From contig NZ_PQSU01000010.1 of assembly GCF_002920615.1 (NCBI RefSeq), forward strand, positions 1-64,000: 64,000 nucleotides of DNA. Reading direction: 5' to 3'. Made by a program: the position numbers and the translations under genes. Source of the DNA: Streptomyces sp. Ru62. GTDB taxonomy: Bacteria; Actinomycetota; Actinomycetes; Streptomycetales; Streptomycetaceae. The notes under the pieces are model-generated. The model worked only from the letters and a program-made list of their open reading frames with translations, was not told where the DNA came from and ran no database searches. Below, piece by piece: positions 17,090-27,947 of this stretch (within the stretch, counting starts at the first letter, position 1; every line of letters begins with the position of its first letter).

Positions 17090-18916
17090 CTAGCCGCCGT
17101 ACGCGCCCGACGCGGTCAGCCGCAGAGCCGTGTCGATCAGCGGGACGTGGCTGAACGCCTGCGGGAAGTTGCCCACCTGGCGCTTCAGGCGCGGGTCCCA
17201 CTCCTCGGCGAGCAGACCGAGGTCGTTGCGCAGCGCGAGGAGCTTCTCGAACAGCTTGCGGGCCTCGTCGACGCGGCCGATCATCGCAAGGTCGTCCGCC
17301 ATCCAGAACGAGCAGGCCAGGAACGCGCCCTCGTCACCCGGGAGGCCGTCGACGCCCGCGCGGTCGCCCTCCGTCGGGTAGCGCAGGATGAACCCGTCCG
17401 GGGTGGACAGCTCGCGCTGGATGGCCTCGATGGTGCCGATCACCCGCTTGTCGTCCGGCGGCAGGAAGCCCATCTGCGGGATGAGCAGCAGGGAGGCGTC
17501 CAGCTCCTGGGAGCCGTAGGACTGGGTGAAGGTGTTGCGCTCCTTGTCGTAGCCCTTCTCGCACACGTCCCGGTGGATGTCGTCGCGCAGTTCCTTCCAG
17601 CGCTCCAGCGGGCCGTCCGCGTCGCCGGACTCGATCAGCTTGATCGTGCGGTCGACGGCGACCCAGGCCATCACCTTGGAGTGCACGAAGTGCCGGCGCG
17701 GGCCGCGCACCTCCCAGATGCCCTCGTCCGGCTCCTGCCAGTGGTCCTCCAGGTAGCGGATCAGCTTCAGCTGGAGCAGGGAGGCGTAGTCGTTGCGGGC
17801 GAGACCGGTCATGTGGCCCAGGTGCAGGGCCTCGGTGACCTCGCCGTACACGTCCAGCTGGAGCTGGTGCGCGGCGCCGTTGCCGACCCGGACCGGGGCC
17901 GAGCACTCGTAGCCGGGCAGCCAGTCCAGCTCGGCCTCGCCCAGCTCGCGCTCACCCGCGATGCCGTACATGATCTGCAGGTTCTCCGGGTCGCCGGCGA
18001 CCGCGCGCAGCAGCCACTCGCGCCAGGCGCGGGCCTCCTCGCGGTAGCCCGTGCGCAGCAGCGAGGACAGGGTGATCGCCGCGTCCCGCAGCCAGGTGTA
18101 GCGGTAGTCCCAGTTGCGCACGCCCCCGATGTCCTCGGGCAGGGAGGTCGTCGGGGCCGCGACGATGCCGCCCGTGGGGGCGTAGGTCAGCGCCTTCAGG
18201 GTGATCAGCGAGCGGATCACCGCCTCGCGGTACGGCCCGTGGTACGTACAGTGCTCGACCCACTCGCGCCAGAAGTCCTCCGTGGCCTCCAGCGAGGCCT
18301 CCGGCTCCGGCAGCGGCGGCGGCTGCTTGTGCGACGGCTGCCAGGAGATGGTGAACGCGATCCGGTCACCCGGGGCGACCGTGAAGTCGGCGTAGGTGGT
18401 CAGCGCCTTGCCGTAGGTCTCGGCCTCGGTGTCGAACCACACCGAGTCCGGTCCGGCGACGGCCACGGTGCGCCCCTCGTGCTTGTGCACCCACGGCACC
18501 ACCCGGCCGTAGGAGAACCGCATCCGCAGGGCCGAGCGCATCGGGACCCGGCCGGTGACGCCCTCCACGATCCGGATGAGCTGCGGGGCCCCGTCACGCG
18601 GGGGCATGAAATCGGTCACACGGACCGTGCCGCGCGGGGTGTCCCACTCGGATTCCAGGATCAGCGAGTCGCCGCGGTAGCTGCGCCGGGCGGCCGTGGG
18701 CGGCTTGGCGTCGGCGGCGTGCGCCGGCCCGAGCCGCCAGAAGCCGTGCTCCTCGGTGCCCAGCAGGCCGGCGAAGATGGCATGCGAGTCGAAGCGGGGC
18801 AGGCACAGCCAGTCCACCGTGCCATCCCGGCAGACCAGCGCCGCTGTCTGCATGTCTCCGATGAGTGCGTAGTCTTCGATGCGCCCGGCCACGTGCAACT
18901 CCAGTCGAACGGCCAC
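17090..18916 (-). CDS. glycoside hydrolase family 15 protein (glucoamylase/trehalase-like)
   Basis: 608 residues, the usual length of actinobacterial GH15 enzymes. The N-terminus is RIEDYALIGDMQTAALVCRDGTVDWLCLPRFDS, a beta-sandwich domain follows, and the (alpha/alpha)6 barrel carries GGVRNWDYRYTWLRDAAITLSSLL near residue 265, with EGIWEVRGPRRHFVHSKVMAWVAVDR, GFILRYPTEGDRAGVDGLPGDEGAFLACSFWMADDLAMIGR and LGLLAEEWDP further on. Family members hydrolyse alpha-glucans or, in mycobacteria, trehalose. There is no signal peptide, so it is cytoplasmic and a trehalase or maltooligosaccharide role is more likely than starch digestion. GGGGGTG precedes the GTG at 18916. Confidence 0.92.
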   Translation of the reverse strand: MAVRLELHVAGRIEDYALIGDMQTAALVCRDGTVDWLCLPRFDSHAIFAGLLGTEEHGFWRLGPAHAADAKPPTAARRSYRGDSLILESEWDTPRGTVRVTDFMPPRDGAPQLIRIVEGVTGRVPMRSALRMRFSYGRVVPWVHKHEGRTVAVAGPDSVWFDTEAETYGKALTTYADFTVAPGDRIAFTISWQPSHKQPPPLPEPEASLEATEDFWREWVEHCTYHGPYREAVIRSLITLKALTYAPTGGIVAAPTTSLPEDIGGVRNWDYRYTWLRDAAITLSSLLRTGYREEARAWREWLLRAVAGDPENLQIMYGIAGERELGEAELDWLPGYECSAPVRVGNGAAHQLQLDVYGEVTEALHLGHMTGLARNDYASLLQLKLIRYLEDHWQEPDEGIWEVRGPRRHFVHSKVMAWVAVDRTIKLIESGDADGPLERWKELRDDIHRDVCEKGYDKERNTFTQSYGSQELDASLLLIPQMGFLPPDDKRVIGTIEAIQRELSTPDGFILRYPTEGDRAGVDGLPGDEGAFLACSFWMADDLAMIGRVDEARKLFEKLLALRNDLGLLAEEWDPRLKRQVGNFPQAFSHVPLIDTALRLTASGAYGG

Positions 18917-19428
18917 GTCACACCCCCGCGCAGGGGGCTGTCGCTAGTGCGGTCAAGGGATCGTTGTTAAGCGTCGTTGAGCGGTGAAGCAAAGCAGCCC
19001 GCCGAGCCCTGAGGCAAACACGACAGTCTTTGCTCAACGAACTGCCGCGCTCTCGTTGTTCCGGGTGATGTTGGCGGGGGTGTGCCGTCGTTCCGGCCGG
19101 GCTCGGCAGCCAATGTCCGAGCAGGATACGACGCACGTAGATGATCTGCGTGCCGCTCCGGGCAACCTGTGTGGGCCGAACGAGTGAGCACCGGGTGAGG
19201 ACCATGTGTCCGCGAGATGACCCGAGTGACCCTGGTGACCCCTGTGGCGACCCGCTGTGCCCGGGCGAGTGCGAAGAGTGGCCGGGAGCCATCTCGCCCA
19301 GGCGCTGATACGCTGGTAGCCCGTGGACCGGTGGGAGAAAACCCCCGAACCGCAGCGACGGCACCTCCGGAGACACCCGGGAGGGTCGCCGTATCGCACC
19401 CCCAGACCGCGACCACGGGAGCCCCCTC
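18917..19428. other. divergent intergenic region upstream of pyrG
   Basis: 512 bp between the GH15 gene (minus) and pyrG (plus) with no convincing gene. Left part: an imperfect inverted repeat pairs GTTGAGC...AAAG near 18975-18994 with CTTTGCTCAAC at 19028-19038. Right part: TACGCT at 19309-19314 is a -10 candidate for pyrG, giving a leader of about 110 bases. I did not find a clear pyrimidine-attenuation leader. Confidence 0.5.
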
Positions 19429-21084
<1,656 letters not shown>

Positions 21085-21102
21085 CACACCAGTTGTACGG
21101 TG

Positions 21103-21144
21103 GCCGGGGTGCGAACCTTCAAAGGTGAGCGCCCCGGCTTTCTT
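21103..21144 (+). terminator. intrinsic terminator after pyrG
   Basis: GCCGGGG at 21103-21109 pairs with CCCCGGC at 21132-21138, with inner pairing ACCTT/AAGGT, and is followed by TTTCTT. It separates pyrG from the Nudix gene. Confidence 0.75.
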
Positions 21145-21185
21145 CGTCGGCCGGAGTTTCGGAACAGCACGTGGAAGGACAGGGC

Positions 21186-21812
21186 ATGACGATCAAGGAC
21201 ACCCCCGAGGAGTGGGAGATCCGGGCCACGGACACCCCCTTCGTGGGCAACAAGACCTCCGTCCGCACGGACGACGTGGTCATGCCCGACGGGTCGGTGG
21301 CCCGCCGTGACTACCAGGTCCACCCCGGCTCCGTGGCCGTCCTCGCCCTGGACGAGGAGGACCGGGTGCTGTTGATCAACCAGTACCGGCACCCGGTGCG
21401 GCACAAGCTGTGGGAGATCCCGGCCGGGCTGCTGGACGTTCCCGGCGAGAACCCGCTGCACGCCGCGCAGCGGGAGCTGTACGAGGAGGCGCACGTCAAG
21501 GCCGAGGACTGGCGGGTGCTGACCGACGTGTACACCACCCCGGGCGGCTGCGACGAGGCCGTACGGATCTTCCTGGCCCGGGGCCTGTCCGAGGCCGAGG
21601 GCGAGCGCTTCGCGGCGGAGCACGAGGAGACCGACATGCAGCTCGCGCGCGTGCCGGTCGAGGAACTGGTGCGCCGCGTCCTGGCCGGCGACCTGCACAA
21701 CAACTGCCTCGTGGTGGGCGTGCTCTCCCTGGTCGCCGCCCGTGACGGGGACGGCCTGGACGCGCTGCGCCCCGCCGACGCGCCCTGGCCGGCGCGCCCC
21801 TTCGAAAGCTGA
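21186..21812 (+). CDS. Nudix hydrolase, ADP-ribose pyrophosphatase type
   Basis: 208 residues. The ATG at 21186 has GGAAGGA upstream. The Nudix box is PAGLLDVPGENPLHAAQREL then YEEA, with a one-residue insertion after the glycine and histidine replacing the usual glycine after the glutamates; the metal-binding glutamates are kept. The actinobacterial ADP-ribose pyrophosphatase Rv1700 follows pyrG in the same way, which supports this activity. It would split ADP-ribose into AMP and ribose-5-phosphate. The gene after it in mycobacteria is xerD; here it is followed by a repeat array. Confidence 0.9.
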   Translation: MTIKDTPEEWEIRATDTPFVGNKTSVRTDDVVMPDGSVARRDYQVHPGSVAVLALDEEDRVLLINQYRHPVRHKLWEIPAGLLDVPGENPLHAAQRELYEEAHVKAEDWRVLTDVYTTPGGCDEAVRIFLARGLSEAEGERFAAEHEETDMQLARVPVEELVRRVLAGDLHNNCLVVGVLSLVAARDGDGLDALRPADAPWPARPFES

Positions 21813-21840
21813 CCCGGTCCCGCCGGGGGCCTGGCGGCCT

Positions 21841-22340
21841 GTCCGGGGTGCGACTCGACACGTCTGGGACCTGGCCCGCCCCGTCTGGCACCTGACCGAC
21901 GCGTCTGAGGCCCGGCCCGCCCCGTCCGGGCCCGGTCTGGGGCCTGGCCCGACCCGTTCGGGACCTGACCCGGCTCGTCTGAGCCGTGACCGACGTGTCT
22001 GGGTCCGGCACGACCTTGTCGGGGTTCGGCCCTGCCTGTCTGGGGCGCGGCCTGTCCCGTCCGGGATCTGACCCGCCTCGTCTGGGGGCTGTCTGGGGCC
22101 TGGCCCGACCCGTTCGGGACCTGACCCGGCTCGTCTGAGCCGTGACCGACGTGTCTGGGTCCGGCACGACCTTGTCGGGGTTCGGCCCTGCCTGTCTGGG
22201 GCGCGGCCTGTCCCGTCCGGGATCTGACCCGCCTCGTCTGGGGGCCGGCCCGGTCTGTCTGGGGCCTGGCCCGACCCGTCCGGGACCCGACCCGGCCTGC
22301 CTGGGACGCGACCGGCGCGCCTGGGACCCGGCCCGGCCCC
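21841..22340. repeat. 20-21-bp minisatellite array
   Basis: About 24 head-to-tail units follow the consensus GTCTGGGNCCTGNCCCGNCCC. Units are mostly 21 bp, with several of 20 bp and two of 11 bp. Adenine is rare on the plus strand. All three minus-strand frames stay open through it and would encode seven-residue repeats. But the 20- and 11-bp units shift the frame repeatedly, so no single reading frame is preserved and the array is better read as non-coding. Decayed similar sequence continues to about 22410. Each unit can fold on itself (GGGNCC against GGNCCC). Confidence 0.9.
21935..22245. repeat. exact 155-bp direct duplication inside the minisatellite
   Basis: Bases 21935-22089 and 22091-22245 are identical by eye, with a period of 156 bp. 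Each copy contains seven full units of 21, 21, 20, 21, 20, 21 and 21 bp plus an 11-bp partial. Units within a copy differ from one another, so the identity between copies shows a recent single duplication. Confidence 0.9.
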
Positions 22341-22424
22341 GTCCCAGGCTCCGGCCCGCCCCGCCCGGGGCCCGGCCCGTCCCCTCCGCGACCCGGCCGG
22401 ACCCGTCCGGCATGCCGGTGTGAC

Positions 22425-22449
22425 GATCGCCTGATCCGATCGGGCGATC
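22425..22449. promoter_or_regulatory. inverted repeat upstream of the NB-ARC/TPR gene
   Basis: GATCGCC at 22425-22431 and GGCGATC at 22443-22449 form a 7-bp inverted repeat with an 11-base centre. It lies about 40 bp before a possible -10 TAGGCT and could be an operator. No binding protein can be named. Confidence 0.4.
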
Positions 22450-22559
22450 CCTCCGCCGCGCTCTTCCCGGAACGTCGCAGAGCGTGAACTAGGCTCTTCA
22501 ACGCCCGCATCGGAAGACACCGGCGGGCTTGCGCGTGCGGTGGGACGGGAGTGTGGCCC

Positions 22560-24620
22560 GTGACGGATCAGGCGGTGGACCCAGACGGTGCGGAGCGGAC
22601 CGCGCACCAGGCCAGGGAGGACCGATTCCTGGGCCGGGCACGGGAGTTGAAGGAGCTGCGCGCCGACATCCAGCGCGCCGGACTGGACACCCTCTCCGGC
22701 CGCAAGGCCCCCCGCGCGCGCGTGCTCCTCATCGCCGGCCGCCCCGGCTCCGGCCGTACCCGTCTCGCCGAGCAACTCGTCCGGCAGGTCGCCGGCCGCT
22801 ACCCCGACGGAGTGCTGCGGGCCAGGCTCAGCGAGCCCGGCGGCACGCCGGTGCCCGTGGAGCAGGCAGCCCGCGACCTGCTCGCCGCACTGGAGCTGCC
22901 CGCCCCCGCCGGAGCCGCCGAGGACGACCTGGCCGCGGCCCTGCGCGCCGCCCTCGCCGGCCGCCGGATGCTGCTCCTGCTCGACGACGCGGCCGGCGCC
23001 GAGCAGGTCGACGCGCTGCTCCCGGACGCCCCGGACTGCCTGGTGGTGGCCGTCTCCGGGGGACCGCTCACCGGCATCGCGGACGTCCGCCCCTGCACGC
23101 TCGGCGGCCTCGACACCAAGTCCGCGGTGGAACTGCTCACCGGGTACGCCGGCTCCGTCCGCGTCACCGTAGACCCGCGCTCGGCGGAGAGCCTGGTCGA
23201 GGCATGCCAGGGCCACCCGGCCGCGCTGGTGCTGGCCGGCGGCTGGCTCGCCGCCCGCCCCCAGGCCGCCGTCTCCGACCTCGCCAAGCGGCTGCACGCC
23301 GACGGCGGCGCGGACGGCACCCCACTGGCCCGCGTCTTCCGGCTCGTGTACGACCAGCTGCCCGGCCCGGCCGCCCGCATACTGCGACTGCTCTGCCTCG
23401 CCCCGGCCGGCCTGGCCGACCCGCACACCGCCTCGGCGCTCGCCGGCTGCTCGCTCGACGCCGCCCGCGCCACCCTGGACGACCTGGTCGCCCTCGGCCT
23501 GCTGCGCGCGCTGGACTCCCCGCTGCCCCAGTACGAGGTCCCCGGCTGTCTGCACCCGCTGCTGCGCGCCCTGGCCGAGGCCCAGGAGCGGCCCGCGGAG
23601 CTGCAGCTGGCCCGGGCCCGGATGCTGGAACGGACGGTGCGGCTGCTGCAGTCCTGCCGGGCGATCACCGAGACGGACAGCCCGCAGGCCCGGGAGAAGC
23701 TGAGCGGCCTGCCCCCCGCGCTGCGCTTCCCGACCCCGCGGGCCGCCGCCGACTGGCTGCGCATCCGGCGGCCCGCCCTGCTGGCGTCGGCGCGCCTCGC
23801 GGTGGCCGACGGCGAGCTGGACACCCTCGCCCGGCGGCTGATGTCCCAGCTCGTCAGGGCCCTGGCCGCGCATGTCGGCACCCAGGCCGCCGCAGCCGAC
23901 CTCTACGGCCTGCACGGCCTCGTCCTGGACGTCGCCGAGCGGCGCGGGCTGCCCAGGGAGAAGGCCGCGGCCCTGCTGAACCTGGGTGATCTGGATGCGC
24001 AGACCGGCCGGACCCGGGAGGCGCTGGTCCGCTACCGGGCCGCCCTGGACGCCGGACGCGAGGCGAACGACCCGTACGCGACCGGCCGCGCGATGGAATC
24101 CGTAGGCGGCGCCTACCAGGAGCTGGGGGACCACGACCGGGCCGCCGACTGGTTCGGCCGGGCGCTGGCCGAGCGGCTGGCCCGGGGGGAGCACCCGGAG
24201 GCGGCCCGGCTGTACGGCCGTATCGGCACCGCCCACACCTACGCCGGCCGGTACGGGGAGGCGCTGCGGAACTGGCGGGCCGCCCTCGCCGGCTACCGCA
24301 GGAGCGGCGATGTCGCCGCCAGCGCGCGGGCGTTGAGCGAGATCGCCCGGGTGCAGGAGTACGCGGGGCGGCCCGAGGAGTCGCTGCGCACCTGCCAGGA
24401 AGCCGTGGAGTGGGCGCGGCGCGCCGAGGACGCGCGGTTGCAGGCCGCGCTGCAGCTACGGCTCGCCGACACCCTGGACCGGCTGGGCGACCCCGCGTCG
24501 GCCCGTCTGCACCGCGCTGCGGCGGAGCGCATGCTGGGTGAGGAGCCGCCGGAAGAGGACGCAAGGCTGGAACACGACGCTAACGCCTGCGAAATCCGTA
24601 GTGCGCCCAGTGAAGATTGA
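22560..24620 (+). CDS. NB-ARC ATPase with TPR repeats (AfsR-like without DNA-binding domain)
   Basis: 686 residues. I chose the GTG at 22560 because GGGAG is eight bases upstream; another GTG is at 22551. After FLGRARELKELRADI comes an STAND-type ATPase: Walker A IAGRPGSGRTRLAEQL near residue 60 and Walker B MLLLLDDAAGAEQVDALL, then LTGIADVRPCTLGGLD and a winged-helix part. The C-terminal third has TPR repeats (AALLNLGDLDAQTGRTREALVRY, AMESVGGAYQELGDHDRAADWF, GRIGTAHTYAGRYGEALRNW). The layout matches the ATPase-TPR part of AfsR/SARP proteins but no N-terminal DNA-binding domain is present. The start (REDRFLGR) is as expected for a stand-alone form. Its ligand and target are unknown. Confidence 0.85.
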   Translation: MTDQAVDPDGAERTAHQAREDRFLGRARELKELRADIQRAGLDTLSGRKAPRARVLLIAGRPGSGRTRLAEQLVRQVAGRYPDGVLRARLSEPGGTPVPVEQAARDLLAALELPAPAGAAEDDLAAALRAALAGRRMLLLLDDAAGAEQVDALLPDAPDCLVVAVSGGPLTGIADVRPCTLGGLDTKSAVELLTGYAGSVRVTVDPRSAESLVEACQGHPAALVLAGGWLAARPQAAVSDLAKRLHADGGADGTPLARVFRLVYDQLPGPAARILRLLCLAPAGLADPHTASALAGCSLDAARATLDDLVALGLLRALDSPLPQYEVPGCLHPLLRALAEAQERPAELQLARARMLERTVRLLQSCRAITETDSPQAREKLSGLPPALRFPTPRAAADWLRIRRPALLASARLAVADGELDTLARRLMSQLVRALAAHVGTQAAAADLYGLHGLVLDVAERRGLPREKAAALLNLGDLDAQTGRTREALVRYRAALDAGREANDPYATGRAMESVGGAYQELGDHDRAADWFGRALAERLARGEHPEAARLYGRIGTAHTYAGRYGEALRNWRAALAGYRRSGDVAASARALSEIARVQEYAGRPEESLRTCQEAVEWARRAEDARLQAALQLRLADTLDRLGDPASARLHRAAAERMLGEEPPEEDARLEHDANACEIRSAPSED

Positions 24621-24767
24621 TGCAATGAAAGGCTAGACAGCCGGAACACCTTCATTAGACTGGCTCTGCCGCTCGTTCTCCTGCGGTGTCTCCCGGTATG
24701 CCCCCGCATGTCTGGGTACGTCTGTAAATGCACCCCTCTACCCTCTGAGCCAAGGACCGTGATCGAC

Positions 24768-25883
<1,116 letters not shown>

Positions 25884-26220
25884 CCCAAAAGGCGATTCGT
25901 CAACACGGCTCGTCAACAGCGCGCACCCGGCCGGACCTTGCCCGACAAGGTCCGGCCGGGTGTGTGTATGGTCACTTTGCGGCTCTCGGTCAACTCGCCT
26001 CGAACGTAACCCTTCGACCGATTCGCACACCGGTGAAACCTGCGGTGCGACGGCCGTACGCCCTTGACAGCGGGATGTTTCATTGCCGACACATCGGGCC
26101 GGGTCCGGCGGATTGTGTTGCTGCGGACGCCCGACACGCCATAGAGTCGCCAACCGTCGGCATGGTGCCACGCTGACCTTGTCTAGAAGTTTCCTGGTCA
26201 CCAAGGAGGTAAGACGACTT
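25884..26220. other. ald-parA intergenic region: terminator and parA promoter
   Basis: 337 bp. After the terminator (25924-25962), TTGCTG at 26118-26123 and TAGAGT at 26142-26147 form a good promoter with an 18-bp spacer, giving a leader of about 70 bases that ends in AAGGAGGT. A TTGACA at 26064 has no matching -10. No gene is supported. Confidence 0.6.
25924..25962 (+). terminator. perfect 17-bp terminator hairpin after ald
   Basis: CACCCGGCCGGACCTTG and CAAGGTCCGGCCGGGTG are perfect complements around a 5-base loop. It is followed by TGTGTATGG, without a U-run, as is common in streptomycetes. Confidence 0.85.
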
Positions 26221-27396
26221 GTGAATGAGTCGACATTTTCTCCCGGGGGTGGTCAACCAGGAATGCCTGCACGGGGCCAGGGCCCCGCGGGATTCGAGGC
26301 TGTCGGCTCCGTAGCTGTGCGCACCTTCGCAGCCCACCAGAGTTCCGGTCCGCAGGCGGCCGGGACAGCACACCAGAGCATGGATGGCCATCACGTGAAC
26401 GCCATGGCCGGCGACGGAAGTGGCGCGCCCCACAACCACTTCGCCGACTACGACGAACTGCCCGAGGGGCACTTCTACGACCCCGACGCCGAGTACGAGC
26501 CCGATCCCGAGTACGCGGCCACGCTCGCGCCCGACGCGGCCCGCCAGCGCCGTGAGCGCATCGGCCCGACCGGACGCCCGCTGCCGTACTTCCCGATCCC
26601 GGGCCCGCTGACCGACCACGGCCCCGCGACGATCATCGCGATGTGCAACCAGAAGGGCGGCGTCGGCAAGACGACGTCGACCATCAACCTGGGTGCCGCG
26701 CTCGCGGAGTACGGCCGGCGCGTGCTGCTCGTGGACTTCGACCCGCAGGGCGCGCTGTCGGTCGGTCTCGGCGTCAACCCGATGGAGCTGGACCTCACCG
26801 TCTACAACCTGCTCATGGAGCGGGGCATGTCCGCGGACGAGGTCCTGCTGAAGACGGCGGTCCCCAACATGGACCTGCTGCCGTCCAACATCGACCTGTC
26901 GGCCGCCGAGGTCCAGCTGGTCTCCGAGGTCGCGCGCGAGTCGACGCTCCAGCGCGCCCTGAAGCCGCTGCTGCCCGACTACGACTACATCGTCATCGAC
27001 TGTCAGCCCTCGCTCGGCCTGCTCACCGTCAACGCGCTGACGGCCGCGCACAAGGTGATCGTGCCGCTGGAGTGCGAGTTCTTCGCCCTGCGCGGTGTGG
27101 CCCTGCTGACCGAGACCATCGAGAAGGTCCAGGAGCGGCTCAACCCCGAGCTGGAGCTCGACGGCATCCTCGCCACGATGTACGACTCGCGCACGGTGCA
27201 CAGCCGCGAGGTGCTGGCCCGCGTGGTCGAGGCCTTCGACGACCACGTCTACCACACGGTCATCGGCCGCACGGTCCGCTTCCCGGAGACCACGGTCGCC
27301 GGTGAGCCGATCACCACGTACGCCTCCAACTCCGTCGGTGCCGCCGCCTACCGCCAGCTCGCCAGGGAGGTGCTCGCCCGGTGTCACGCCGAGTGA
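26221..27396 (+). CDS. ParA/Soj family ATPase with long N-terminal extension
   Basis: 391 residues from the GTG at 26221, which has AAGGAGGT (26203-26210) upstream. Residues 1-130 are low-complexity, rich in glycine, alanine, glutamine and aspartate-proline pairs (YDPDAEYEPDPEYAA). The ATPase begins ATIIAMCNQKGGVGKTTSTINLGAALAEYGRRVLLVDFDPQGALSVGLG, the deviant Walker A of ParA/MinD ATPases, then YDYIVIDCQPSLGLLTVNAL and PLECEFFALRGVALL. It is not next to a parB gene and heads an operon with scpA and scpB, as Rv1708 does in mycobacteria. A role in chromosome organisation with condensin is likely but unproven. Confidence 0.9.
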   Translation: MNESTFSPGGGQPGMPARGQGPAGFEAVGSVAVRTFAAHQSSGPQAAGTAHQSMDGHHVNAMAGDGSGAPHNHFADYDELPEGHFYDPDAEYEPDPEYAATLAPDAARQRRERIGPTGRPLPYFPIPGPLTDHGPATIIAMCNQKGGVGKTTSTINLGAALAEYGRRVLLVDFDPQGALSVGLGVNPMELDLTVYNLLMERGMSADEVLLKTAVPNMDLLPSNIDLSAAEVQLVSEVARESTLQRALKPLLPDYDYIVIDCQPSLGLLTVNALTAAHKVIVPLECEFFALRGVALLTETIEKVQERLNPELELDGILATMYDSRTVHSREVLARVVEAFDDHVYHTVIGRTVRFPETTVAGEPITTYASNSVGAAAYRQLAREVLARCHAE

Positions 27397-27929
27397 GTCT
27401 GCCCGGGGCCGACGAACTGTTCCGCACGACCGGGGGGATGGCGCTCCAGCCGTCCACGCCCCGCCGCGCGGCCAACGGCGAGGCCCGGGTGCCGGCTCCC
27501 GCGGGGGAGAGCGACGAGGCGGCCGCCGCCGAGGACGCACCGCAGTCGGTGCCCGTCCAGAGCGGTGACGGAGAGGGGGCGGAGCACGTGGCGGTGGAGG
27601 CCGAGCCGGCCGAGGCCGGCGAGTCCCGCACCCGCCCGGCGCGCCGGCAGGCGGCGCAGGAAGGTCCTGCAGCCGCGCAGCCGCGCAAGCGCGGACGGTC
27701 GGCGGCCCGGCGGCCCAGCGGGCGCGAGCGGCACGACGAGAAGATCACCGTCTACGTCTCCGCCGAGGAGCTGATGGACCTGGAGCACGCGCGGCTGGTG
27801 CTCCGCGGCGAGCACGGGCTCGCGGTGGACCGCGGGCGGATCGTCCGCGAGGCGGTGGCCGTGGTCCTGGCCGACCTGGAGTCCCGTGGTGACGCGAGCA
27901 TCCTCGTGCGACGGCTGCGCGGGCGGTAG
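27381..27929 (+). CDS. small ParA-operon protein with ribbon-helix-helix-like C-terminus
   Basis: 182 residues. It overlaps the end of the ParA gene by 16 bp; GGGAGG at 27365-27370 favours GTG 27381, while GTG 27393 overlapping the stop (GTGA) is an alternative. Residues 20-115 are acidic/alanine-rich then basic (ARRQAAQEG, RKRGRSAARRPSG) and probably disordered. The last 65 residues look folded: DEKITVYVSAEELMDLEHAR, LRGEHGLAVDRGRIVREAVAVVLADLE. A beta-strand followed by two helices with a DRGRIVREA turn recalls ribbon-helix-helix DNA-binding proteins, which serve as the DNA-binding partner of some plasmid ParA ATPases. That role is my inference. Confidence 0.8.
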   Translation: MSRRVSLPGADELFRTTGGMALQPSTPRRAANGEARVPAPAGESDEAAAAEDAPQSVPVQSGDGEGAEHVAVEAEPAEAGESRTRPARRQAAQEGPAAAQPRKRGRSAARRPSGRERHDEKITVYVSAEELMDLEHARLVLRGEHGLAVDRGRIVREAVAVVLADLESRGDASILVRRLRGR

Positions 27930-27947
27930 CGGTAGCCTGCGGGGGCC

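Noticed and set aside
24698..24727. Nine-codon frame (MPPHVWVRL) in the ald leader, possible leader peptide
   Set aside because: Nothing about its codons (no alanine run) relates to ald regulation and no ribosome site is seen.
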